From contig OZ251252.1 of assembly GCA_965240325.2 (NCBI GenBank), forward strand, positions 124,001 to 188,000: 64,000 bases of DNA. The letters run 5' to 3'. This document shows, one piece after another, positions 14,080 to 24,459 of this stretch (position 1 is the stretch's first letter; each line of letters starts with the position of its first letter). This stretch comes from Rebecca billardiae RCC1528 (taxonomy: Eukaryota > Haptophyta). A model generated the notes under the pieces. That model ran no database searches and was not told where the DNA came from. It was given only the letters and a program-made list of their open reading frames with translations. The position numbers were made by a program, and so were the translations under genes.

Positions 14080-16483
14080 TCACCACTGCTCGCCCACCGG
14101 CTGCTCGCCTCGCTTGCGCCCGCGCGTGCCCGCGGCCTTCTCGGGCATGAACCGTGCGGGCGCGAACGGGCGCAGGTCGACGCACCGCGCCTCGCCGTCG
14201 AGGATGAGCTCGCTCATCGCCTTGCCGCTCACCGGCGCCCAGAGGATGCCCCAGCAGTTGTGCCCGCACGACAGATACGCGCCGCGCACGCCGGGCACCG
14301 CGCCCATGATCGGCAGCGCGTCGGGCGGGCACGGGCGCATGCACGCCTGCGTCACGCTCGGCGGCCGGCCGCCCAGCCGGCGGCTCATCTCGGCGAAGGC
14401 GCGCGTCGCCGCCTCCGCGCGCGCCGGGTCGGGCGGGACCTCCCCTGCGAGTCGGCCGGCGCGGCACGGCGCGCGCAGCGGCGCCGCTGCCGTCAGCCGC
14501 CGCCGCCGCCGCCCGCTCCGCGCGCGCCGCGCGCGCTCGGCGCGCGCCGCGCCGAGCGGCGCACCGGGCGGGTACTCGCCAGCGACCAGCCGCTCGCCGT
14601 CCACGTACTCGGAGCCGCCGAGCCCGCAGAGGTACACCTCGCCGCTCGAGCGCGGGTAGCTGCGCATGCCGCCGCAGGTTGGGGTTAGGGTTAGGGTGGT
14701 TGGGATTGCGGGGGCAGGGCGGGGGCGCGGGCCGCCATGCTGGCGCGGACGGGTCAGCCAAGGGCGCTGGGCGCGCGCGCGCGCGGTAGCCCCCCGCCGC
14801 CCCTGCAGCCCGCCTGCCCCGCCTGCACGCGCACTTCGAGGTGGCAGCCATGCTGCGCGTGCCCCCCTGCCCCGCCTGCACGCACACTTCGAGGTGGCAG
14901 CCATGCTGCGCGTGCCCCCCTGCCCCGCCTGCACGCACACTTCGAGGTGGCAGCCATGCTGCGCGTGCCCCCTGCCCCGCCTGCACGCACACTTCGAGGT
15001 GGCAGCCATGCTGCGCGTGCCCCCCTGCCCCGCCTGCACGCTCACTTCGAGGTGGCAGCCATGCTGCGCGTGCCCCCCTGCCCCGCCTGCACGCACACTT
15101 CGAGGTGGCAGCCATGCTGCGCGTGCCCCCTGCCCCGCCTGCACGCACACTTCGAGGTGGCAGCCATGCTGCGCGTGCCCCCTGCCCCGCCTGCACGCAC
15201 ACTTCGAGGTGGCAGCCATGCTGCGCGTGCCCCCTGCCCCGCCTGCACGCACACTTCGAGGTGGCAGCCATGCTGCGCGTGCCCCCCTGCCCCGCCTGCA
15301 CGCACACTTCGAGGTGGCAGCCATGCTGCGCGTGCCCCCTGCCCCGCCTGCACGCACACTTCGAGGTGGCAGCCATGCTGCGCGTGCCCCCCTGCCCCGC
15401 CTGCACGCACACTTCGAGGTGGCAGCCATGCTGCGCGTGCCCCCTGCCCCGCCTGCACGCACACTTCGAGGTGGCAGCCATGCTGCGCGTGCCCCCTGCC
15501 CCGCCTGCACGCACACTTCGAGGTGGCAGCCATGCTGCGCGTGCCCCCCTGCCCCGCCTGCACGCACACTTCGAGGTGGCAGCCATGCTGCGCGTGCCCC
15601 CTGCCCCGCCTGCACGCACACTTCGAGGTGGCAGCCATGCTGCGCGTGCCCCCTGCCCCGCCTGCACGCACACTTCGAGGTGGCAGCCATGCTGCGCGTG
15701 CTCGGCGCAGAAGAGCGCAAACGGCTCGACATCGGCGGCACTGTCCTCGAACACGATCGAGGTGGAGCGGATGCCGGTCATGGGCACGGGCACGCCGAGC
15801 CAGCGCGAGGCGAGCGCGGACCACGGGCCCATGCACACCGCGAGCGCGCGCGCGGGGATCGGCTCGCCGTCGACGACGACCGCGCGCACCGCAGCGTCGC
15901 CGGCGGCGCCGGCGGCGCCTGCTGCGGCCTCGGCGGCCGGCGCGGTCTCGACGCCTTCGACGCGGCCGATGCGGAGCTCGGCGCCCGCGGCGACGGCGGC
16001 CTCGACGAGCTTCGTGCACAGCTCGTGCGGGTTCACCTGCGCCGCGCCGTACTGGTCCAGGTAGTCTGAGTTCTTCACGCCGTCGCCGTCGAGCCACGGG
16101 CAGATGTCGATGGTGCGAGCGGTGCGCTTGCCGGGCTGGACGGAGAGGACGGGGATGCGGCGGTAGGAGGCGACGCCGAGCTGCGCGGCGAGCTCCCCGT
16201 GCAGCGCGTACGACACCTTGTGCAGCTGCTTCGTCGGCCCGCTGCCCCAGTCGCGCGCCAGGAAGCCGCCCCCCTTGCCGCTCGCCGCGCATGCGACGCT
16301 GTGCGCCTCGACGAGTAACGGCTTCTCGCCGCGCTGCGCGAGGTAGTAGGCGAGCGCGGCGCCGTGGAGGCCCGCGCCCGCGATCACGACGGGCGGGCGG
16401 GCGGGCGGCGCCGCCGACGAGGCGGGCGCGGCGTGCATCGCAAGTACGGCGGCACCCAGCGCGGCCGCGGCCAAGCGCGGCAT
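14080..16483 (-). CDS. TDA3: TDA3-like FAD-dependent oxidoreductase (DAO fold)
   Basis: Two exons, 16,483-15,672 and 14,659-14,080, giving about 463 aa. An N-terminal hydrophobic segment (LAAAALGAAVLAMHAAPASS) is signal-like. The Rossmann motif GAGLHGAALAYYL follows. ACAASGKGGGFLARDW is the diagnostic block of the yeast Tda3/DAO family. The C-terminus has CGHNCWGILWAPVSGKAM, the second FAD-binding block of this group. Splicing CTCGAAGT/GTGCGT to GCGCAG/CTACCC joins in phase 2 and rebuilds HLEVYPRSSGEVYLCG, which matches the family pattern exactly and fixes the intron (15,671-14,660). That 1,012-nt intron is mostly a minisatellite that contains copies of the exon end. Tda3 relatives act in endosomal and late-Golgi traffic in yeast. 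The substrate is unknown. It shares a divergent promoter with the lipoyl protein. Confidence 0.85.
14679..14696 (-). repeat. Intronic telomere-like repeat (TDA3-like gene)
   Basis: GGGGTTAGGGTTAGGG on plus, so the transcript reads CCCTAACCCTAACCCC. It lies about 20-37 nt upstream of the 3' splice site, where a branch point and pyrimidine tract are expected. Confidence 0.95.
14814..15701 (-). repeat. 17-copy 52/53-bp minisatellite across an exon-intron border
   Basis: Seventeen near-identical units differ mainly by five or six C residues (52 or 53 bp). Each unit holds the last 30 nt of exon 1 (ending GCTGCCACCTCGAAGT) and the first 22 nt of the intron (GTGCGTGCAGGCGGGG). The copy nearest exon 1 is the real exon end. 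Copy 1 (14,831) has GC instead of GT at the donor, and copy 5 (about 15,042) has CTCGAAGTGAGC. There are no stop codons in any frame of either strand. See findings. Confidence 0.97.
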
Positions 16484-16845
16484 GGCGCAGATGGAATCTC
16501 CCGCCCGCTCCGGGCTGGCCGATCCGGACAAGGGAACTCCGGTGTCCGGAGCCCCGGCGCCGGAGTGCCGGAACCAGTGCCGACTGCCGCGGCGAGCTGT
16601 CCGGGGTCAGTCAAGCCAGCGCCAAAGTGTCGTCAAGACATGACGTCAATCACGTCATCTGTCACGGCAGCAGCCTGCCCAGGTCAGTCAGGTCCGTGCG
16701 CGTGCCAGCCGGCCAGCAGCCGCCCCCTCCAGCCGGGCGGCCGCCCGCCCGCCTCGAGCTGCCGGCGAGAGCGCGACCGCTCGCTGCCTCGCGCACGCTC
16801 GCAGGCTCGGCCTTCGACGGCCCCGCAAGGGCTGCGGCAGCGGCC
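16484..16845. promoter_or_regulatory. Divergent promoter, TDA3-like / lipoyl protein
   Basis: 362 bp separate the two start codons. It holds a full CRE-type palindrome TGACGTCA at 16,641-16,648, and an ATCACGTCA half-site follows directly at about 16,649. These are bZIP-type sites in other eukaryotes. A CCGGAG/CTCCGG-rich inverted motif lies near 16,540-16,575. Regulation of both genes from these sites is inferred. Confidence 0.45.
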
Positions 16846-17184
16846 ATGTGGCGGCTGGCGCACGCGCGCTCTGGCGTGCGCCCGCGGCTGCCCGCGCCCC
16901 CGCGCGGCTGGCACGCGGCGCAGCGGCACGCCTCCTTCACCGTCGACACGCCGCTCCTCTCCGACTCCGTCCCGCTCCCGGACGGCGTCCTCGGCACGAT
17001 CGAGGAGGTGCGCGTCGGCCCGGGCGACTCGATCGGCGAGAACGACGTCGTGGCGGTTGTGGACACGCACAAGGCGGCGCTCGAGGTGAGATCACCGGCT
17101 GCGGGGAAGGTGGTCACCATCCTCGTCAAGGTCGGCGACGAGATACAGGAGAAGACGCCCATCGCCGAGTGCGAGAGCGACTGA
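16846..17184 (+). CDS. Small mitochondrial-type lipoyl/biotinyl domain protein
   Basis: A single-exon 112-aa protein. The first about 30 residues are rich in Arg and Ala with no acidic residue (MWRLAHARSGVRPRL), typical of a mitochondrial presequence. Residues about 37-110 are a complete lipoyl fold: PDGVLGTIEEVRVGPGDSIG, the attachment hairpin VVDTHKAALEVRS with the candidate lipoyl-lysine (K in THK), then PAAGKVVTILVKVGDEI. In 2-oxoacid dehydrogenase E2 subunits this domain is followed by a long catalytic region, and here the frame stops after one domain. It could be a free-standing lipoyl carrier, a GcvH-like or biotinyl carrier protein, or a truncated E2 N-terminus. GcvH is normally longer and the motif differs, so I favour an unassigned lipoyl carrier. 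Confidence 0.8.
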   Translation: MWRLAHARSGVRPRLPAPPRGWHAAQRHASFTVDTPLLSDSVPLPDGVLGTIEEVRVGPGDSIGENDVVAVVDTHKAALEVRSPAAGKVVTILVKVGDEIQEKTPIAECESD

Positions 17185-17862
17185 CGCTGCTGCGTAACGC
17201 GCCGCGGCGGGCGCGCGCCGCGTGCCCACCGACTCGCCGCGGCGCACGGCGTGGGCGGGCCTGTACACTACCTCCGTTTCGACCCGCGCGCCGATCTGGC
17301 CCGCCCCAGAACGCCCGCGGCGCGTGCTCGCGGCCGCCGCCCGCGTGCGGCCGTGCGGCGCGCGGCGGGTGCGGAGGTGCGCGGCCAGGCGGCAGCGCGG
17401 TGCTCGCCCTGCCGCCTGCGCCCCGCCCGCCTCCGTTCGCCGCGTGGCCGTGCGTGGGCGCACCGCACGCGTTGTACCTTTGGGATCTTTGGGCGGGCGC
17501 TGGGCCCCGCCGCGCCGCTCGGCCGCTGCGCGCGCACTCTGCGCCGGCGCCGGTGCCGCAGGTGCCACGGTTGGCGTGACGACTCACTGACGAGCGGCCG
17601 CCGATCATCACTGATGGCATCTATGCGCCATGTGACGAGGCTCGGGGTGCCGACGCGCGCGCCGGGCGTCTGGCCGGCCTTATCGTCGAATAACGATCAT
17701 ATAGTCGAAGGTGCTGGCCCAGTGTCCGCATTGTCCAACGGTACGGCTATGATTGTGCTGACTATTCTGACTCTGAGTCGGTGGAGCGGACGACCAGAAA
17801 AATTAAAACGCCGAAAATCACAAGAGCGCTCGCAGCTTGCTCGCCAGCTCCCGTCCCACACC
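17185..17862. other. Intergenic, no gene seen
   Basis: Shadow frames only. It lies between the lipoyl gene and the foldback element, and I found no domain or repeat in it. Confidence 0.5.
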
Positions 17863-17869
17863 GTACAAG

Positions 17870-19000
17870 CAAGGGTAGTAAGGGTGAGCAACTCCGCTGG
17901 CGACAGCCGCGGAGGTCGGTCGGGCTCTGTTTGCCTCGGCGCCCGGTGCGAGCGGAGCGGAGCGAGTACTATCAGCGGCTGAGGGCGCTGAGGCCGCGCA
18001 CGGCGTGAGGCGCGGCGTCGGCCGAGTCCGTCTGCGGAGGATACGCGGCGCTCGGCCCGCTGCGCAGCAGTAGTGTGCCTCACTTTGCCCCGAGCGCCGT
18101 CCTCCGCGTCGCCTCCTTCCCGCCTTGGAGCAGCACGCATGTGCGCGCCGCCACCTCGAAGGCGGCACGGGCTTGCTCAGACGACCGCGCGCGCGTGGCG
18201 CGCGACTCGGTCGACTGCGCGCGCGCGCTGCCGCGGTGCAAGGTAGCGCCACCGCATACGCGCGCCGTGCCCGCGCGTGCCTTTGCTTACGGCCATCTCA
18301 TGAGCGTAGTGCTCGTTTGTCTGCTTGCTCTCACGAATGGTTCGCTGTGCCTCACGCCAGCGCTCGTCGGTCGATCAGCGAGGTGTTGAGTGACATTGGA
18401 TACCCATGACGAAGGCCTAGCCGTGTGTATCCCTTCTCAGCACGAATGCAAGCGGACGCTATGGCTCCGCATCGATGGTACCAACACTCACGCCGCTGTC
18501 TTTTCCAGCTTCACGTCACTCGGCACTAGTCGGATGCGCAAGCAGCATTAGACATGTGTGTGAGCTCGCACTCACGTCCGCGCACACGCTCTCGCAAGGC
18601 CACGGCGCGCGTATGCGGTGGCGCTACCTTGCACCGCGGCAGCGCGCGCGCGCAGTCGACCGAGTCGCGCGCCACGCGCGCGCGGTCGTCTGAGCAAGCC
18701 CGTGCCGCCTTCGAGGTGGCGGCGCGCACATGCGTGCTGCTCCAAGGCGGGAAGGAGGCGACGCGGAGGACGGCGCTCGGGGCAAAGTGAGGCACACTAC
18801 TGCTGCGCAGCGGGCCGAGCGCCGCGTATCCTCCGCAGACGGCCTCGGCCGACGCCGCGCCTCACGCCGTGCGCGGCCTCAGCGCCCTCAGCCGCTGATA
18901 GTACTCGCTCCGCTCCGCTCGCACCGGGCGCCGAGGCAAACAGAGCCCGACCGACCTCCGCGGCTGTCGCCAGCGGAGTTGCTCACCCTTACTACCCTTG
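17870..19000. mobile_element. Foldback element with 400-bp inverted arms
   Basis: Arms 17,870-18,269 and 18,601-19,000 are near-identical inverted copies of exactly equal length, with a 331-bp unique spacer. The ends are CAAGGGTAGTAAGGGTGAG and its complement. The 7-mer GTACAAG lies immediately outside both ends (17,863-17,869 and 19,001-19,007), which fits a target-site duplication. No transposase is present. Open frames within the arms occur in both copies as mirror images and do not look real. This resembles a non-autonomous long-TIR or foldback DNA transposon (MULE-like or unclassified). Confidence 0.85.
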
Positions 19001-19154
19001 GTACAAGCCTGGTACAAGGCTGCGGCGAGCGGCGAGCAGCGAGCGTACAGTAACGACATACAGACAGTACAGTCATCAGGGTTGACCCGGGCAAGCACCG
19101 GCACTCGGCCGGAGCGGCCGGCGTCTTGCTGCGGTGGGCGGCCGCGCAGCCGCC

Positions 19155-20108
19155 ATGGTCCAGCAGGAGCCGCGCAGCACGGGCAGCCGGCGGGCGTCGG
19201 CGACGTCGGCGAGCGCGCCACGCGAGGGCGCGGGCGGCTCGCGCCGCTCCAGCCTCTCCGTCCCGTCCGCCGCCGCCTCCGTGCGCGCCACCGGCGGCGG
19301 CGGCGCGCTGCTCACGCCCGCGTCCGCCGTGAGCACTCGGCCCGTGGCGGCCAAGGACCTGTTCCACTTTGAGCGCGCGGGGGGGAAGGGCGGGCGGCCG
19401 CGCGCGTCGCGGTACCACCTGCGCGGCTCCGCGGCGGAGGCCGGCGCCGACCTCGACGCTCGCCTCTCTCTCCTCCGCTCCGAGCGCGTCGTGACGTCCA
19501 TTGCGCGCTTCTGGGCATCGGCCGGGCTGGCCGACGGCGACGCGATGGGGCGCGAGGGGTACGTGGCGCTGTACGAGCGCGTGGCGCGCGCGCTTGGCGT
19601 GGTGCCGCGCGGGGCGCCCGCCGCCGCGCGCGCGCGCGAGCTCGCCCAGCGCGACTGGGAGTCCGACATGCGGCGCGAGATTGGCGCGGTGGCGGCGGGC
19701 GCGGCGGCCGAGGCGGCGGCGGAGGCGGCGGCGGGCGGCGCGGCGGCGGGCGGTGCGGCGGGGGACGAGGGCGGGGCCGCCGCCCCCGACGCCGCGGCGC
19801 CCGGACCTCCGGACGCCCCGGACCCCCGGCGCATGCCGCTCGACCTCTTCTGCGCGTCCATGTTCGAGCTGGCCGACACGTGGGTGGAGGGATCGGGGGA
19901 ATCAGACTTCCTCAGATTCCTCGGCACGCTGCACCGCCGCGTGACGCGGCACGCGGCGCCCGCGCGCGCGGTGCGCGAGGCGCTCGAGGCGCGCACCTCC
20001 GTGATGGAGGCCGCGCTCGGGGGCCTCGACGAGCTCCTCCGACAGATCGAGGCGACGCGCGTCCTCGCCAATGCGCCGCGCACTCTTGGCGGCGCGCCCG
20101 CCGAAGCC

Positions 20109-20140
<32 letters not shown>

Positions 20141-22008
20141 GGCCGCCGGCGCCGACGACGACGGCGGCGGCGGTGCGGAGGAGGGCGAGGCGGAGGGCGC
20201 GGCCGACGCGCGGACGGCGGGCCGCACGCCGCCCGGGCCCGCCACCCCGCGCACGGCTCAGGCCGAGGCCGAGCTCGCCCTCGTGCGCAAAGCCACGGCG
20301 GCCGCGCGGCGCGCGGCCGCGGCCGCGGACGATGCGGATGCGGCCGCAGCGCTCGAGCGCGCGCTCGCGCCGATCGTGGGCGACGCGGCGCGCGCGGAGG
20401 CGGCCGACGCGGACGCCGAGGCGCGCGCCGTCGTCGGCGCCGGCGCGGACGCGCTGATGGACCTCTGGGCCGCGCGCGCGCTCGCGGACGCCGTCGGCGC
20501 CGCCGAGGCGGCCGAGGCGGCGCCGGCGGCACCGGAGCGGACCGCGCGGCGGCGCGCGGCGGGGCTGGCGCTGGACGCGGCGGTGCTGACCGCGGCGGTG
20601 GCGGGCGCGCCGCCCGCCGGCGCGCCGCTCTCCGCGCGGCACGCGCACACGCTCGAGCGCGCGCTCTCCCGCCTCGCGCCGCGCCCGCGCTCCGCGCAGC
20701 CGCCGGCCGAGCGCCCAGGCAGCGCCAAGGCGGCGGCCGCGGCGCAGCCAGCCGCCGGCGGCTCGGCTGTGCGCACCAACATGGTGCGCCCGCGCGGCTG
20801 GCCGCGCGGCTGCCCCGCGGCGTGTCGCGAGGGCGGTGGGGGTGTGCAGAGCTCTAGGGGAGGGCTGGGGGTAGGGTTGGGGGGCAGGCAACGCGCCACG
20901 CTCAACGCGCGCGCGCCCCGCGCACAGCGCGCGCGCCCGCACCGCCGCGCCCGCACCCGCACCCTCGCCCTCACCCCTAACCCTAACCCTACCCTGACCC
21001 TCACACCCGACCCGAGCGCAGGTGCTCGCCCTGGGCGCCACGGCCGCGTCGCGCGCGCAGCTCGCCTGGCACCGCGCCGTGCCCGGCGCTGCCGCGGCCG
21101 TGGCGGCGCGCGGGCGCGCGCGCGGCAGCGCCGGGCACGGCGTGTCGGGCGGCGGCGGCGGCGCCGAGCGCGCGGCGGATGGCGCGGGGCGCGGCTCTGG
21201 CCCCGGGCCGGGCGGCGGCGGGGCTGGCGCTGAGCGCGGCGGCGGCGGCGGCGGCGGCGCGGGGACACAGCTGCCGCCCTCCCCCGCGGCCGGCGGCGGC
21301 CTCGCGCACCGCCACGTCGTCGACTTTGCGCCGTGCGGCGGGGCGGGCGGGGGCGCGGCCGCCGCCGCGGCAGCGCCCGCGCCGCCGCCTGCGCTAGCGG
21401 CCTGCGGCGCCTCTGCGGCGGCGGCGGTTGCGGCCGCGCGGCGCGCGGGCAGCGATGGCGGTGGCGTCGGCGGCGGGCGTGCGGCGGGCGAGGCGCGCGG
21501 CCTCGGCGGCGGGCTGGGCGCGGGCGCAGGCGGCGCTGAGCGCGGCGGCGGCGGCGTGGGGACGCCGCTGCCGCCCTCGCCTGCGGCCGGCGCCGCCGCG
21601 CTCGGCGCGCGCCGCGGGGGCAGCCGCGGCGGCGCCGAGCGCCCGCTTGCGCCTCTGCTGGCGGTGGCGCCGGTGCCGGCCGGCGAGGAGGAGGAGGAGG
21701 AGGAGGAGGAGGAGGTGGTGCGGCTGGACACGGGCTCGGAGGCCATGGCGGCCATTGCCGCGGCCGCCGCGCCCAACGGCGGCGGCGTGGCGGGGGCCTG
21801 CGGCGCGGGCGCGCGCGGCCCGGCGGCGCGCCTGGCCCCGCTCGGCGCGCGCCGCGCCGACGGCGGCGGCGGCGGCGACGACGACGGCGGCGCGACGCTG
21901 TCGCTGCCCACGTCGCCGCGCGGCGCCGGGCGCAGCGGCGGTGGCGTGCCGCCGCCGCGCGCGGGCGCGCGCTCCGCGCGGCGCAGCCTGCCGCCCCTCG
22001 AGCCGGGA

Positions 22009-22046
<38 letters not shown>

Positions 22047-22260
22047 GCGCGGCCGCGCACGGCGCTGGGCGCGGGCGCGGGCGCGGGCGCGGCGGACGCC
22101 TTCGCGCTGGTGCGTCCGTGGTCGTTTGGGGGCGGCGCGGCGGCGGACGCGGACGACGCGGGCGGCGCGGCGCACGACGCGGGACGGCGCATCGCGCCGC
22201 TGCCGCGCCGCTCGCCGCTACGCACCGACTCGCCGCCGCCCGCCGCCAACGGCGGCGAAC

Positions 22261-22293
<33 letters not shown>

Positions 22294-23018
22294 GCCTCAC
22301 GCCGCCGTCGCATCGCCGCGGCTCGGCAAGTCGGCCGGGCACGGCGGGGTCGGCGGGCGGCGGCGCGGCGGAGGCGGACGACGGCGCGCCCGCGTGCGCG
22401 CTCCTGGGCGGAGGCAGCGGCGGCGGCGGCGCGACCATCGGCGGCCTTCCGCCCGCGGCGAGCGCGCCCGCGCTGCCGCCCGCCAACGCGTTGCGCGCGC
22501 GGCCGATGGTGCGGCCGCGCTCGACCGCCAAGGGAGCTGCGCGCGCGCGCTCGCCGTCGGCGTGCGCGGCGTGCGCGCCCGGCGGCGGCGGCGGCGCGAT
22601 GGCGACGGCCGCGTCGCTCCCCGCCATGGCGCGCGTCTCCTCGCTCGCCTCCGCCGGCGCGGCGTCCGGTCCGGGGCCCCTTTCCAGCCCGCCCTCTCAA
22701 CACGCGTGTCTGCGCCCGGCATCGCACGCGTCCTCGCGCTCGGCCACGCCGCCGTCCGAGCGGCGGCACGCGCGCGGCGAGGGCGGCGACGGGGGCGCGT
22801 CCTCCCGCGCGAGCACCCCGCCGCGCACGCCGGGCAGCCGGACGCCCGCGAGTCCGGGCGGCGGCGTGGCGGCCATGGACGCCCTCTGGGCGAAGCAGGA
22901 GGAGTTGTGGGCGCGGGTGACGGGGGGCAGCGCGGCGGCGTCGCCCGTCGCCTCGCCCGTCTCGTCGCGCTCGGGCACGCCGCCGGCGTCCGCGCGCCGG
23001 CTGAGCGCGCGCGGGTAG
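19155..23018 (+). CDS. Conserved-looking helical-module protein with long disordered tail
   Basis: Exon 1 is 19,155-20,783 and exon 2 is 21,022-23,018. The intron (ATG/GTGCGC to GCGCAG) joins in phase 0 (VRTNM to VLALGATAASRAQLAW). Residues about 95-270 form an ordered helical module: LLRSERVVTSIARFWASAGL, REGYVALYERVARALG, QRDWESDMRREIG and FCASMFELADTWV, which is reminiscent of EF-hand-like or calponin-sized modules in ciliary proteins. I cannot name the family. The rest is Ala/Gly/acidic low complexity with many S/T-P sites near the end (SRASTPPRTPGSRTPASP). Within exon 2 the frame must shift once inside the (GGC)n tract at about 22,010-22,060 to reach the plausible C-terminus (AADAFALVRPWSFGG to RLSARG). 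This is either an assembly indel or a real lesion. Confidence 0.6.
20974..21000 (+). repeat. Intronic telomere-like repeat
   Basis: CCCCTAACCCTAACCCTACC in sense orientation, ending about 21 nt before the 3' splice site at 21,021. It is the third intron in the window with this motif. Confidence 0.9.
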
Positions 23019-23192
23019 CGCTGCGCCCTCGCAAGGGCTGGCGGCTTGTTTCGCCTTTCGGCCGGCCGTGCCGGTGGGCGTGGCCGGCCGCCATTGTGTT
23101 TGCCGGCCGGCTGCTGCAGCGGGTTGCCCAGCGGCTCGGAAGTCGGAACCGATTTGAACGTCCTGGTAGCGCGAGCGGACGCCGTTTTGACG

Positions 23193-24422
23193 ATGGCCGA
23201 CCAGCGCGTCGCGCTCGTCGTCGGCGCCTCGCCGACGGCGGACGCGCCGGCGCGCGAGCAGGCGGAGCGGCTGCGCCGCGACGCGGAGCACGCGCAGGAG
23301 CTCCTCCGCGCGCGCGACGCCGAGCTCGCCGACGCGCGCGCCGACGCCGCCTCCGCGCGCGAGGCGGCGGCGCGCGGCGCGCGCGAGCTGCACGAGGCGC
23401 GTCTCAAGCTCTCCGCGCTCGAGGTGGCGGCGTCGCACTCGGCGGAGCGGCTCGCGTCGGTGCAGGCGCGGCACAACGAGGAGCTCGGCGCGCAGCACGC
23501 GCGGCACGAGGCCGCGCTCGCCGAGAAGGACGAGGACCTCCGCCGCGCGCGCGACGACGCGCGTCTGAGCGAGTCGCAGCTGGGGGCACAGCTGCGCGAG
23601 GCGAGCGCGCGCGTGCAGGGCGCGGAGCGGCAGCTCGCGGAGCAGCGCGCCGAGCTGACGGCGCACTTTCGCGCGCAGCTCTCCGAGCGCGAGGTGCGCC
23701 GCGCCGCGCCCCGCCCTCGCAACCCGCGCGCTGTACGGAGGCTACTGATCGGCGCGCCGCCGGCGGCGCCGGCTGCGCGCTCACGCGCCCGCCGCGCCGC
23801 GCCGCGCCGCGCCGCCTGCCCGCCGCCCGCGCCGCGCGCGCGCGCAGGCGGTGTCTCAGTACAGCGCGGACGAGGCGCAGGCGTCGCGCGCGCGCGAGCT
23901 CGAGCGCGCGCGCGCCGCCGTGCGCGAGGCCGCCCTGCTGCGCGAGGCGCTCGCCGCCGTGCGCCGGGAGCTGAGCGCCGCGGAGCGCCAGGCGCGCGAC
24001 AACGGCGCGGCGCTGCGGGACGATGTGCACTTTGCGGGGTCGCGCGGGCTGGCGGCGGAGGGGCTGTTCGCGCTGGCGGCGGGGACGGGCCCGCCGGGCG
24101 GGCCCTCGCCGCTCGCCGCCGCCGCCGCCGCCGCGGGCGACGCCGCAGCCGCCGACGGGCTCGCGGACGACGGCGCGCGCGTCGCGCGGCTGTCAGCGTG
24201 CATCGCTGACGTGTGTCGTGCGCTCGCGCGCGCGAGGGAGGCGGCGGCGGCGGCGGCGCGGGACCACGCGAACCAGCTGGCGGACGCGAGCGCGCGGCAC
24301 GAGCGCGCGCTCGAGCGGCTGCGCAAGCAGCTCGACGTCGCCGAGCGCGCCGCCGCCAAGGCGCGCTCCGCGCCCGCCGCCGCCGCCGCGACCGCCGCCG
24401 CCGCCGCTGCTGCCGCCTCTGT

Positions 24423-24459
<37 letters not shown>

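Noticed and set aside
14814-15701. Possible CRISPR array
   Set aside because: Units are directly contiguous 52/53-bp repeats with no unique spacers, located in a eukaryotic intron.
14737-17184. An 815-codon plus-strand open frame across the minisatellite and the TDA3-like gene
   Set aside because: It is open only because the repeat and GC-rich DNA lack stops. The minus strand holds the recognisable oxidoreductase. Only its last 112 codons (the lipoyl protein) are real.
18075-18795. Paired protein genes in the foldback arms
   Set aside because: Identical frames appear only because the arms are inverted copies. There is no domain and no independent evidence of translation.
20258-22627. Long minus-strand frames opposite the helical-module gene
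   Set aside because: They consist of Arg/Pro/Ala runs without domains, whereas the plus strand has ordered modules and phase-matched splicing.
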